NCBI GenBank assembly: GCA_963210315.1
Contig: OY723248.1
Coordinates: 636,727 to 700,726, forward strand
Direction of reading: 5' to 3'
Length of the DNA stretch: 64,000 nt
Source of the DNA: Rhynchopus euleeides
Lineage: Eukaryota > Euglenozoa > Diplonemea > Diplonemida > Diplonemidae
The notes under the pieces were generated by a model, which did not search any database, was not told the DNA's origin, and saw nothing but the letters and a program-made list of their open reading frames with translations. Below, piece by piece: positions 34,098-43,696 of the stretch; within the stretch, counting starts at the first letter, position 1, and each line of letters begins with the position of its first letter. The translations under genes and the position numbers were made by a program.

Positions 34098-35670
34098 GTT
34101 TTAAACATTTTAAACGTTTTAAAGTTTAAAACGCCGTTTTAAATTATTTAAAACGGGGTTTAAAACGGCAAAAAACCCTGCAAAATATAGGGGGAGACTT
34201 TTCGATTTTTTTTTCTGGAACCCAAAATTGATCGTTTTGGGCCATCTGAGGCCATCTTCGGCAAAAAAATCCAATTTTGAGGCTCCCTGGGGGTCCCAAA
34301 TGGGTGAACAAATTCCCTGTGTGAAATAGCCTATTGCAGGCCTTTTGAGCATGATCAGGCAAACACAGCTGTGTGGCAGGGCTTTCTGCGAAAATTCGCC
34401 TCCTGGTGAAGTGGGCTACTTTTCACCCTCCATCCACCCTGGCCTCAACCCGTTCCTCTGCTCACCCTGACGCAAGCTCATGCCCTCATCGTTGACAATC
34501 ACCCAGAAAAGATTCAGAATGGTACAGTACAGACTCGGGTGCACGAACGATCCAACGGTGGTGCCTGTTTGACTTGCTGGTGTATGGTTGATCATTGCTT
34601 GTTACGTACATTTCGCTTTCTCAGCGCCCCCGCCTTCACCGAAACCCGATGCCCAACACGAGCGGTGTGGCGCCCGTGGTACTGACCCCTTCGGACCTTA
34701 ACTCCAGCGGTAGCCGCCGGCTTTCTTCAAAGAAACTCATCGATGACGTCCCCCCAGAGTGCAGGTTCCTGCTGCCTACCCACGATCATTAGGGTGCCGA
34801 GAGAATGGCTAGGTGATCAATAATTGTCCCAAACACTAGCTTGGCAACAGCCAGAGCAACCCCAGGTGGGGCGCAGCCGAGTGCTGCAACCATCGTTCTG
34901 ACAGCAACAACATCACCTGGCTGTCTTGTTGAACACAGCCGTGATGAAGCTGGCTGCACTTCCTGTTTGGAGTTCATCGGGATCCGTTCTGCAAAAGTGA
35001 AAGTTGGAGGCAAAGAATACATGACGAGGATGGTTACGCCTTTTGTAGGCTTCTCTCGATCAGAGAAGTCGGGCGTCCATAGGAGAGTAAAGAGAATACA
35101 GATATGCTCCTCTCAAAGAGGGGCAGGCCAAAGGTAGGCTCCAGGTGGCAACTGGAACTGTGCAACTTTTCCAGAAGGTGCTTCCAGGACTGTCGAAGGA
35201 GCTGGTGGAGTTCGCTGGGTCCATTGCCACCCCCATCATGGTGATCGGCCTTCAACCTGCGACTTTGTATCATGGATTCAGCTCAAAAGGGTGCACATCG
35301 AGTGATGCAAGATGAAGATTCGACACTCCAGAAATATGCTGATGTCAAACTGCATTATTCCTGAGAACAACGGAGGGGGTGTGCCAACTGATGCCGGTGC
35401 GATTGATGCAACCCTCACCACAACGTCAGTGCCACCTATTTTCCACCAATAATGTGTCCGCTGTGACAGGAATGCAGGAATAATCACCCAGAATATGAGC
35501 TGGGGGGCCTCAGGGGGCATGGAAATTTTTTTTTGGCCGAAATTTTTTTTTGGTGTGAAAACACCACAGAAACGCCCTGTTTTAACCCCCGTTTTAAACT
35601 CCGTTTTAAATTAATTTAAAACGCGTTTTAATTTAAAACATTTAAAACGTTTAAAACGTAAAGTTTTAAA
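34098..35670. mobile_element. AT-rich inverted-repeat element (about 1.57 kb), non-coding
   Basis: The left end (34098-34165) is made of GTTTTAAA/TTTAAAAC words, including GTTTTAAATTATTTAAAACG. The right end (about 35578-35670) holds the inverse arrangement, including TTTTAAATTAATTTAAAACG. Each arm is itself palindromic. The interior has no transposase-like frame that I can recognise. It is probably a non-autonomous foldback element. Confidence 0.6.
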
Positions 35671-37230
35671 TGGGGGCTAACAACAATGGGTTGTGGGACT
35701 GGCACAGGGAACTGCTGGGTCCGAAATCCAAGGCAAAAATCCTTAGAAAAAAGCAGGAATACATTTCCGGGATTTTGGGGGTATGGAAAAGTCGGTGAAA
35801 AAAAATGAGAAAAAATGAGAAAAAATCGGCCGAAATTTGCTGTTTTTCGCTTAAAAAAGAGTGTGGGGAGTTGGGTCCAGTTTAGCAAAGTGAGCTTATT
35901 TTTCGAAAATTGAAAAATTGGGGACACCAAAAGTCCCCAAACAAGTCTTCGACTTGGCGCGCAGAGTGATTTTTTTTTGGTGAAAAAATGCCCCAAAAAT
36001 TGTCGGGTCAAAAGTTGCTGTTGAAGACGGTGCAAGATCTCTGCAGGCTGGGTGGGCGCTACGCTGACGGACAACGACAAGCCGGAGGCTGCGACTGTGA
36101 AGAATCCAAAGAACGGCCCGGGTCCTCCTCGAGATGGCGGTGCTGGCCCCTGTTCCCACCGGTGTGACACGGGGCATTCCGGGACGCGATAGCGCTGCTG
36201 CACGGATGCCAACGAGGAGGGCCACTCCGAACCCTGAACACCCCGCCAGACCTGCTTGTTACATCACAAACAGCAGACCCAGAGTGGAGTGCCTCGCCCC
36301 GGTAAACTCAAACCCTGCCAGATTGACGAGGCCACCACCTCCTGGCACTGCCTGCACGTGCACGACAGGAACGGGTGACCTGCAGGTCGTCGTGAGCAGG
36401 ACCATGGCAAACCACTCGAACCTGTGTGGGGTACGGCTGCTACCGCAACTCGTCATGTGCGGTGTGCAGCGGGTGCGGGTGCGCCACGACCGGGTGGTGC
36501 GTACTCCTCCAGGAGAAGTGGGCGAGCTCATTCCCGCAAACGCCTGAGTCGGGGATGAACTACCTCCTTCAAAAAGCATCGGAGCACATTGGTGGTCGTG
36601 GCGTCAGGGAAACCGACCGTCCTGATGAGAATACGGTAAGTGATGAGAGGATGTCGGCGCCGTTTGCCCACGTCGTCAACTGTGGGGAGAGTCTGTCGGA
36701 GGCGAGGCGGGGAGGGCCGCGACACAACACGGGAACCGGGTCGCAATTGAAAAAGGGGGACCGGTTCGCGTGTGGAGGGGGGGTGCGGGGGGGAGGCCCG
36801 GCAGGCCAAAGGACCGATGCGCCACAAACCCGCGACCGACGCACCAGACATGTGTGGGAAGGGGGGGTGCGGGGGGGAACAGGATCCCAGACAACAGGAC
36901 AGACCAGCCAGGACCTCAGCTGCACGAGTCTTTGTCACGTGGGCTTGACATAAGGTAAAAGGCCATTGCTACCAACCTGAGAGCAGATAGTGGCCTGGTC
37001 TCGGTGACAGCACACGGAAGACTTGCTCTCAACGCGGCCTGCGGGTCACAGAAGTCAGAGCGTGGAGGCAGGGTGACGCGTCATGAAAGAGGACGAAGAG
37101 GTGTGGGAGGGAGGAGGCGAGCACAAAAGGGCGTCGGCTACCGCACGCCCTTTGGCCGCAGCCGACGACCGACCGTACCGGCCCCCGGCCGGGAGGGAGG
37201 TGGGGGGCGTGGGGGGCGAAGCCCCCCGGA
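35671..37230. other. Spacer before the satellite array
   Basis: Two copies of a GGGGGGGTGCGGGGGGGA segment lie at 36775 and 36864. Several open frames on both strands are low in complexity and lack domains. No gene called. Confidence 0.45.
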
Positions 37231-37752
37231 AATTTTTTTTTTTTGGCCAAAAATTTTTTTTTTCGACATGTCGAAAATCCGGCCACCCTGGGGCAGCAGC
37301 CTGGACTGGTGGCCACCCCAACCAAAAAAAATCAAAAAAAAATCCGAAAAATATCGGTGTGGCACCCCAGAGGGCCCGATTTTCGGTTTAGTCGGCCGAA
37401 AAAAAAAATTTTCCGGCCAAAATTTTTTTTTTTCGACATGTCGAAAATCCGGCCACCCTGGGGCAGCAGCCTGGACTGGTGGCCACCCCAACCAAAAAAA
37501 ATCAAAAAAAAATCCGAAAAATATCGGTGTGGCACCCCAGAGGGCCCGATTTTCGGTTTAGTCGGCCGAAAAAAAAAAATTTCCGGCCAAAATTTTTTTT
37601 TTCGACATGTCGAAAATCCGGCCACCCTGGGGCAGCAGCCTGGACTGGTGGCCACCCCAACCAAAAAAAATCGAAAAAAAATCCGAAAAATATCGGTGTG
37701 GCACCCCAGAGGGCCCGATTTTCGGTTTAGTCGGCCGAAAAAAAAATTTTTT
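37231..37752 (+). repeat. Satellite array, about 170-bp unit, three copies (left part)
   Basis: Three tandem units are each built of A/T-runs, TTCGACATGTCGAAAATCCG, then a GC-rich block (CCACCCTGGGGCAGCAGCCT onward) and TTTTCGGTTTAGTCGGCCG. The units are nearly identical apart from homopolymer lengths. The array continues at 42213-42516 and 44433-44640 after insertions. The CGACATGTCG core is palindromic. Confidence 0.9.
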
Positions 37753-37904
37753 TTCTTCCAACAAGGTACTTGTCAGGCGGAAATGCAGCGATAGGGGAAG
37801 TGCTAGGTGCTTGCCGTCACACACAGTCTTATGCGCCTGCCAATCACACACCAACACTTCCGCAGGCAAAATTTTCTGTGTGTGTCGTGCGATCAACGAA
37901 AAAC
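37753..37904 (+). repeat. Split direct repeat A1 of the VIPER-like element
   Basis: 152 bp beginning TTCTTCCAACAAGGTACTTG and ending GATCAACGAAAAAC. The same 152 bp recur at 42001-42152. It forms the 5' end of the element and probably carries the promoter. Confidence 0.9.
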
Positions 37905-37920
37905 CACACACAATCCGAAA

Positions 37921-39153
37921 ATGGCCAAGGACAAAAAGGGAAAGGCGAAGTCCCCCGCGACCACCACACCCCAGAACAAGCAGGAATCGCTCCCGTCTGA
38001 CGACGGAAAAGCCGAGGCGGCACCCGTATCCCGGGACGAATTCCGCCGGCTGATGGAGCGCCTGGAGGGGTTGGAGGCGCAGCGTTCCCTGCCGACTGCA
38101 GACGGCGCGCGCCCAGCGGAGGATGCCACGCGTTCCCTGCCCACGGCGGCGGACGGCGCGGGCGAGACGGACCAGGAGCGGAGTGCCGCGCGTTCCCTGC
38201 CCTTCGCGGCGGATGGCGCGGGCCCTCCTGTTTCGCGTTCCCTGCACACAGCAGACGGCGCGCAGCCGGCAGGGGGTGCCACGCGTTTCCCGCCCTCTGC
38301 GGCGGACGGCGCGGGACTGCCCGAGTCGCGTTCCCTGCACACAGCAGACGGCGCGCAGCTGGCGGGGGGTGCCACGCGTTTCCCGTGTTTTGCAGCGGAC
38401 GGCGCGGGACCCTCTGTATCGCGTTCCCGACGCACAGCGGCTGACGCCCGGATGATCAGGGATGGTACCACGCGTTTCCTGCCTTCTACGGCAGACGGCG
38501 CGGGTCCCCCTGCACAGCCATGCGCGCGACACCTGCCCACGGCAGACGGTGCCGGGTTTGCCTCTGACAGCGACTACCACCGGGTGGATTTTCCCCCGCG
38601 CCACCGCCGCGCGCGATCCCGATCCGCGGACTCGAGCACCGACAGCTCGTCTGCTGCCCCTTTTGCGGGCCGGGACCCGCTGGACCCCGCAACCTGGGGG
38701 AACGTGCCGGACGACCTCCGGCCCGGCATCATGACGGACCTCCACGCGAGATTTGCCCCCCTGAGGGCGGACGCGGGGGCCGCAGGACACGAAGCCGCGG
38801 CCCACCTGCGCACGCTGCACGCGATCGCTGCCGCGGTCGGCCCGAGCGGAAGCGCCGCCGACCGAGCTCTGGTGGAGATCGGTCGGAGCACCATCGGGCG
38901 GTGCATGGTGCTGGATCGGCTGCAGGCGGGCGACGCAACCGGAGCCGCCGCACTCTCCGCCGAACTCTTCGGGACCCAGCACACCCCGCACTACCTGAGG
39001 AGCGCGTCAAAGCGCGCCGACAGGGCCTCAGGGTGGCGGCGGAAGCGGGAGAACCCCGACCAGGGGGGCCGGCCGAACACCCCACGCGAGCCCTCCAAGA
39101 GGGGGGGGCGCAAGCACAGGCTTTCCGGGGACAAGCCGAGGCGTTTTCGCTGA
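37921..39153 (+). CDS. VIPER-like element ORF1, gag-like protein
   Basis: A 410-residue protein, ATG at 37921, 16 bp after repeat A1. The N-terminus is Lys-rich. Residues ~50-220 contain about nine imperfect repeats of the type (R)SLxTADGA / RFLPSTADGAG. A Ser/Arg patch follows, then a helical region near residues 255-365 (GNVPDDLRPGIMTDLHARFA and on) that could be the assembly domain. The C-terminus is basic. No zinc knuckle is visible. By position it is the nucleocapsid-type ORF. It ends at TGA 39151-39153, overlapping the recombinase frame, which lies at -1. A long open frame on the opposite strand here is a shadow. Confidence 0.75.
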   Translation: MAKDKKGKAKSPATTTPQNKQESLPSDDGKAEAAPVSRDEFRRLMERLEGLEAQRSLPTADGARPAEDATRSLPTAADGAGETDQERSAARSLPFAADGAGPPVSRSLHTADGAQPAGGATRFPPSAADGAGLPESRSLHTADGAQLAGGATRFPCFAADGAGPSVSRSRRTAADARMIRDGTTRFLPSTADGAGPPAQPCARHLPTADGAGFASDSDYHRVDFPPRHRRARSRSADSSTDSSSAAPFAGRDPLDPATWGNVPDDLRPGIMTDLHARFAPLRADAGAAGHEAAAHLRTLHAIAAAVGPSGSAADRALVEIGRSTIGRCMVLDRLQAGDATGAAALSAELFGTQHTPHYLRSASKRADRASGWRRKRENPDQGGRPNTPREPSKRGGRKHRLSGDKPRRFR

Positions 39154-40109
39154 GCCCATACTCTTTCATCCAGGAGGGCACCGGGCAGCCCCGTCGGGGG
39201 CGTCCCCCACAGCAGGAGCCACCACTCACGGACTCGGAGGTCCTGGAAGTGCTGGAGGCGGGGAGGGGGTGGATCCGGGGGTCTCTCGCAGACACCACGT
39301 GGTCCCAACAGGCCAGTGTGGTGCGCCGCCTGCAGCAGTTCCAGGAGCATTGGAACAGTGCGACGGGCGTGACCCTCCCCCCCGCCCAGGCCAGCGTACT
39401 CTGGGTGTCCCGCCTCCTGCTAAAGGGCAAGGTGACCCCAGCCTCCGCCCTGCAATACACCGTGCTGATCCGGGGGTGGCTCAAACGGGCGGCCATCCCC
39501 CACGACAAACAGGTGCTCGCGGACTTCTCCCGCAGCTTGCTTCGCAAGGGGGCGAAGCAGCCTGTGCGGCAGGCGCACCCAGCGACATCCCGCGACATCG
39601 CGCGGGCGTGCTCCATCACCACAGACCCTCTCCTGCGCCTGATGATACTCGTCGCGTGGTACAGCGCGGCGCGCTACGCCGACGTCGCCACCCTCACCCC
39701 CGGTCGTATCGATTTTTTCCCCGCCTACATCTCCCTGAACTGGGCGGGGACGAAGTCCGATCCCTTTGCGGAAGGTTGCGTCACCGCAATCGCCCTCAGC
39801 GGAGAGGACCGGGCGTACCTGGAGCGCCTCTGCATGGCGCATGGCGGGGACGAGCAACTCTTCGGCTTCTCGCGCGATCAGTTCGCGAGGGCTTTACAAG
39901 CGGCGAATCCGCTGCTGACGGCTCACTCCGTCCGCCGAGGTGCACTGCAGGAGCTGCTGGATCGAGGCTACTCGGCGACGGAGATCCTCCTCGTGAGCCG
40001 CCACAAGTCGTTGTCATCCCTGTTTCACTACCTGCCCCAGAGCAGGACGGAGCAGGTGCGGACGACGGCGGACATGTCGCAAACCCTGGCCCAAGGCCTT
40101 TCCCTCTAA
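38901..40109 (+). CDS. VIPER-like element tyrosine recombinase
   Basis: Tyrosine recombinase that would integrate the circular cDNA. The frame is open from upstream of 38901 to TAA 40107-40109. There is no ATG before the domain, and the frame is -1 relative to ORF1, so expression by frameshifting is likely, with the real protein starting near 39150. The core DNA-binding part (LTDSEVLEVLEAG and WSQQASVVRRLQQF) is followed by the catalytic region. Arg I is in SAARYADVATL (~39670), a Lys in GTKSDPF, the box HSVRRGA (~39925), a His in SRHKSLSSLF (~39990) and the Tyr nucleophile in LFHYLPQ (~40025). All catalytic positions are present. Confidence 0.85.
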   Translation: MHGAGSAAGGRRNRSRRTLRRTLRDPAHPALPEERVKARRQGLRVAAEAGEPRPGGPAEHPTRALQEGGAQAQAFRGQAEAFSLSPYSFIQEGTGQPRRGRPPQQEPPLTDSEVLEVLEAGRGWIRGSLADTTWSQQASVVRRLQQFQEHWNSATGVTLPPAQASVLWVSRLLLKGKVTPASALQYTVLIRGWLKRAAIPHDKQVLADFSRSLLRKGAKQPVRQAHPATSRDIARACSITTDPLLRLMILVAWYSAARYADVATLTPGRIDFFPAYISLNWAGTKSDPFAEGCVTAIALSGEDRAYLERLCMAHGGDEQLFGFSRDQFARALQAANPLLTAHSVRRGALQELLDRGYSATEILLVSRHKSLSSLFHYLPQSRTEQVRTTADMSQTLAQGLSL

Positions 40110-40339
40110 ACCCTGCTTTCCCTCCTTCTTTTTCCAAGATCCTGGCGCCGCCCGCGGCGACATACGCCCCTGAGCCGACAGGCGATGGCAGGTTCGACGG
40201 ACGCCCGGACGTGGTTTCTGGGTACGGCGATGTGGGTCTTTTTTCCGGAGAGGGACGGCTGGCTCCGCCCGAGCCCCGCTCCGACGAGCCGTTGGCGCCG
40301 ATATCGATCAGCCGGATTCGGCTGGAGGTGCTGGCGAAT

Positions 40340-41860
40340 ATGGATCCGTCGGGCGAGCTGCGTGAGACGCTTGCCCTGATCCGGGACCCCGCTATTTTTC
40401 TATCTGCTTTCCTGGAGCCGGACCCGGTGAGACGAATCCACCGGGACAGTGCAGCCCGTCGCTGCGTTTCGAGGCACATGCTAGGGCACCTGGACAGTCT
40501 TCTGCAATACGAGGTGGTGTCCATCGCCATCCCCCCGCTGGTTGCCATGCCCGCTTTCGTGGTGAGCAAGCCCTCCGGCGGGTCGCGGTTCATCCTGGAC
40601 TGCCGGAAGCTGAACGTGCGGATGCGCCGACCGCAGTCGACTCCTCTGCCAGGGATCAGGGACGTGATCCAGCGTTTCCTGGATGCCCGGTATGTGGCCT
40701 CTGCAGACCTGCGGAGCTGCTTTTACCAGTTCCCCCTTCACCCTACCATCTCGGAGTTTTTTGGGATGCACCTGGCGGGAGCGAGGGGACCATACGTGCG
40801 GGCGGCGATGCGTGTGATGCCCATGGGATGGGCGCATGCCCCGAGCATTGCACAGCGTTCGATGCTGGCCCTTCTCCCTGTGGTGGAGGGGGTCAGCTGG
40901 ATCGACAACGCGTTCCCCCTGGGGCAGACCCAGGAGGAATGCAACGCGAGGCTGGACTCTTTTCTCTCTCGGTGCAAGGATGTCAAGGCAGAATTGAAGC
41001 CTGACATCGAACGCGCCACACAGCGGCTCACCGCCTTGGGGCTGGAGTTCGACCTGCAGCACTCGCGTTTCCGCATGTCGGAGGCGTGGGTCGCGAAGGT
41101 GCGCGACTCACATGATATTCGCTGCGCTCTGGCGGGTTCATGCACCCCCCGCCAATTCTTCCGGCTGTGTGGGGCTCTGGTGTGGTACATGCACTCATGC
41201 TCCCTTCCCCTGTGTTTCATGAAGGCGATGCTGTCTTTTCTCCGGGGCCTGGGGCGCCGGATCCACAGTGGGGCAGTGCTGTGGGACGCAACTATCGGTG
41301 TTCCTGCAGCTACATGCACCGAAACAACGAACGCAATTGCGTCTCTCGTGGAGAATGACTGGCACCGAGCCCCGGAGGCGGCAACCACGGTGGGGTGGTC
41401 GGATGCGTCGTCGGGCGCTTGGGCGGCTATCTACGAGGATGCCGGACTTGATACACAGGGTGAACGGGTGTGTTACGGGGTCTTCAGCGACACGGGCATT
41501 CACATTTTTATAAAAGAACTCTTGGCGGCCCTGCAGTGCGTAGCGTTGGCGGCGGTCTCTGACCGCCCGCGAAACGCCGGGTTGCGCCTGATGGTGGACA
41601 ATGCCGCGGTCGTGTCTGCTGTGAACCGTGGCCACTCATCAAATTTCCTTGCAAATGAGTTGTTGTGTCTCCTTTTTTCCCTGGCCCGTGCATCGGACAT
41701 GGCGGTGCACTGCACGTGGGTGTCGACAACCGCTCAGAGGGCGGACGCGTACACCCGCGGGGCGGTCCCCGAACGTGCCGTACCCCCTGCCCTGAACACG
41801 GCGGTCAGGAATATCAACACGTCTTCCAGAGTCCGCCAGGTGCTGGCGACCATGCGTTAA
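40340..41860 (+). CDS. VIPER-like element reverse transcriptase-RNase H
   Basis: From the first in-frame ATG at 40340 the protein has 506 residues. The frame is open further upstream (to 39269), overlapping the recombinase gene at -1, so a frameshift product is also possible. RT motifs are GGSRFILDCRKLN, the first catalytic Asp in VASADLRSCFYQF, MPMGWAHAPS, and the active-site loop VSWIDNAF, where the usual second Asp is Asn. The RNase H part shows GWSDASSGAW, KELLAALQ, MVDNAAVV and RADAYTR as the likely D-E-D-D set. The gene ends 62 bp before repeat B1. Confidence 0.85.
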   Translation: MDPSGELRETLALIRDPAIFLSAFLEPDPVRRIHRDSAARRCVSRHMLGHLDSLLQYEVVSIAIPPLVAMPAFVVSKPSGGSRFILDCRKLNVRMRRPQSTPLPGIRDVIQRFLDARYVASADLRSCFYQFPLHPTISEFFGMHLAGARGPYVRAAMRVMPMGWAHAPSIAQRSMLALLPVVEGVSWIDNAFPLGQTQEECNARLDSFLSRCKDVKAELKPDIERATQRLTALGLEFDLQHSRFRMSEAWVAKVRDSHDIRCALAGSCTPRQFFRLCGALVWYMHSCSLPLCFMKAMLSFLRGLGRRIHSGAVLWDATIGVPAATCTETTNAIASLVENDWHRAPEAATTVGWSDASSGAWAAIYEDAGLDTQGERVCYGVFSDTGIHIFIKELLAALQCVALAAVSDRPRNAGLRLMVDNAAVVSAVNRGHSSNFLANELLCLLFSLARASDMAVHCTWVSTTAQRADAYTRGAVPERAVPPALNTAVRNINTSSRVRQVLATMR

Positions 41861-41922
41861 GAGGATTATTCCCCCCTTCTTCCTTTCTTTTCCTCCCTTT
41901 GGGAGGTCCCTTTGGGATTGGG

Positions 41923-42212
41923 GTGCGATCAACGAAAAACTTTTTCTCGTTTACCTTTCGTATTTCTTCACGAATGATCCTGCACGACTCCAGCTATATT
42001 TTCTTCCAACAAGGTACTTGTCAGGCGGAAATGCAGCGATAGGGGAAGTGCTAGGTGCTTGCCGTCACACACAGTCTTATGCGCCTGCCAATCACACACC
42101 AACACTTCCGCAGGCAAAATTTTCTGTGTGTGTCGTGCGATCAACGAAAAACTTTTTCTCGTTTACCTTTCGTATTTCTTCACGAATGATCCTGCACGAC
42201 TCCAGCTATATT
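41923..42212 (+). repeat. B1-A2-B2 repeat cluster, 3' end of the VIPER-like element
   Basis: B1 (41923-42000) and B2 (42135-42212) are 78-bp copies beginning GTGCGATCAACGAAAAAC and ending near CTCCAGCTATATT. A2 (42001-42152) repeats A1 from the 5' end and overlaps B2 by 18 bp. This is the arrangement expected for replication through a circular intermediate in PAT/Ngaro/VIPER-type elements. Confidence 0.9.
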
Positions 42213-42516
42213 TTTCGGCCAAAATTTTTTTTTTCGACATGTCGAAAATCCGGCCACCCTGGGGCAGCAGCCTGGACTGGTGGCCACCCCAACCAAAAAA
42301 AATCGAAAAAAAATCCGAAAAATATCGGTGTGGCACCCCAGAGGGCCCGATTTTCGGTTTAGTCGGCCGAAAAAAAAAATTTTTTTTTCGGCCAAAATTT
42401 TTTTTTTTCGACATGTCGAAAATCCGGCCACCCTGGGGCAGCAGCCTGGACTGGTGGCCACCCCAACCAAAAAATATCGGTGTGGCACCCCAGAGGGCCC
42501 GAATTTCGGTTTAGTC
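42213..42516 (+). repeat. Satellite array, middle part (about two units)
   Basis: One full ~170-bp unit and one with an internal deletion between CCAACCAAAAAA and TATCGG. It is interrupted on the left by the VIPER-like element and on the right, at GGTTTAGTC, by a hAT-like element. Confidence 0.85.
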
Positions 42517-43674
42517 AGGGGATAAGATAGGTCTGGTTTTCCGGTTTTCAAAACCAGGGTTTCCCGGTTCCCGGTTTTCTGGGGGAAAAAAAAAAGGTCG
42601 GTCTCATTTTTGGCGGTTTTTTTGTGACTTTGGGACAGTAAAACAGTCAGAAAAAACGCCGTAAAAAAATAGAAAGTGACCCCATCGTGATCCGCACAGA
42701 GCTCAAATAGTCCAAAGAAGGCAGAGAAGCGGAGAAGAAAAAATGGACCTAGCGGGTGGCCCGGTGGGTGGTGATGCCCTCGTCATGCAGATCTCTTCTG
42801 TTTTGAAGGTGCACACATGGTGGACTCCAGCCACCATGTCTAAGAGGGAGTCTAAGACTGCAGTCTGTACTGGAGACGGGAGTCTATTTTCCAGCTAATT
42901 TACGCTAAGACTCCCGCTAGTTGAGACTCATGGGAGACACACGGTGTACTCCAGCGGTGGTAGGGTAACCTCCGCTGGAGTTCACCGTGTCGTCTGCCTC
43001 TGTGCAGCGTCACTCGGTGCCATCGAATACATGGCGACAGCCCACCAACTCGAGACAGATCTGCTTGTCCGGAGGGCTGAGACGAGAACGCGAACGACTT
43101 TCAAGCAGTCTTGAAGGTCGCCAAGCCTATTGGGGGCAACTAACAGATGAGATTTGTTTGTTGCCTGTCCTCACAGCTAGGTGCCCATCTCCTCGATAAC
43201 GGAATGTGTGCAGAGATCTCGTGGACCCTTTGGCCATTCTGTCGTGCACCCACTCCACCCACAACGCACACCTGTCACGAGTGGTCGCTCCCCCGTCCTC
43301 CTCCACCCTGAAGGTTGAACCCTCAAGGACCAGTGATCTCCTGCTGGCCGGGTGTGCGATACAGCGAAGCCTTCCTACTTACAAGCAAATCCAGACTGTA
43401 GGGAACAGATGTTCACTACCGTGGCCTCCGGCGGCTCCGCCTGGGGGGCTCCGCCCCCCAGACCCCCCTGCGTAAAATAATTGCACCAGACCGGTTTTTT
43501 GGCCGAGAGTCCAAACTTTCGAAGCAGCTGCTGCGCCTGCCACCAAGCAGCCTCAGTACGACAGGACGCGCGCAGGCACCGGGCCCTCTCAGACTCTGGG
43601 AGGGTTTGCGCGAAAAATTTTCAAAACCAGAAAAACCGGAAAACGGCGCCAGAAAAAAAGTCTATCTTATACCC
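42517..43674. mobile_element. hAT-like non-autonomous element inserted in the satellite
   Basis: The left end is CAGGGGATAAGATAG (from ~42516). The right end is the inverse of CAGGGTATAAGATAG (to ~43674). Further inverted sequence lies inside (TCTGGTTTTCCGGTTTT). GGTTTAGTC, part of the satellite unit, occurs on both sides (42508-42516, 43675-43683), giving an 8-bp duplication within the resolution of a shared base. CAGGG ends plus 8 bp fit hAT. The interior contains a CCGTGGCCTCCGGCGGC repeat (43408-43470) but no transposase that I can see. Confidence 0.7.
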
Positions 43675-43696
43675 TGGTTTAGTCGGCCGAAAAAAT

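Larger units (their letters stand above)
37753..42212 (+). mobile_element. VIPER-like tyrosine-recombinase retrotransposon with split direct repeats
   Basis: A complete element of about 4.46 kb. Its ends form the split-direct-repeat pattern A1 - genes - B1 - A2 - B2: A1 37753-37904, B1 41923-42000, A2 42001-42152, B2 42135-42212. The repeat pairs look identical by eye. Gene order is gag-like, tyrosine recombinase, reverse transcriptase-RNase H. That order is the one described for VIPER of trypanosomes (about 4.5 kb), whereas DIRS, PAT and Ngaro usually have the recombinase last (family knowledge from memory). The element sits in the A/T-rich spacer of the satellite, between GTCGGCCGAAAAAA and TTTCGGCCAAAA. 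No target duplication is evident, as expected for recombinase insertion. Confidence 0.9.

Noticed and set aside
37558-38991. 477-codon open frame on the minus strand across the satellite and gag gene
   Set aside because: It is the complement of the GC-rich gag ORF and repeats; no domain, and it crosses the element border.
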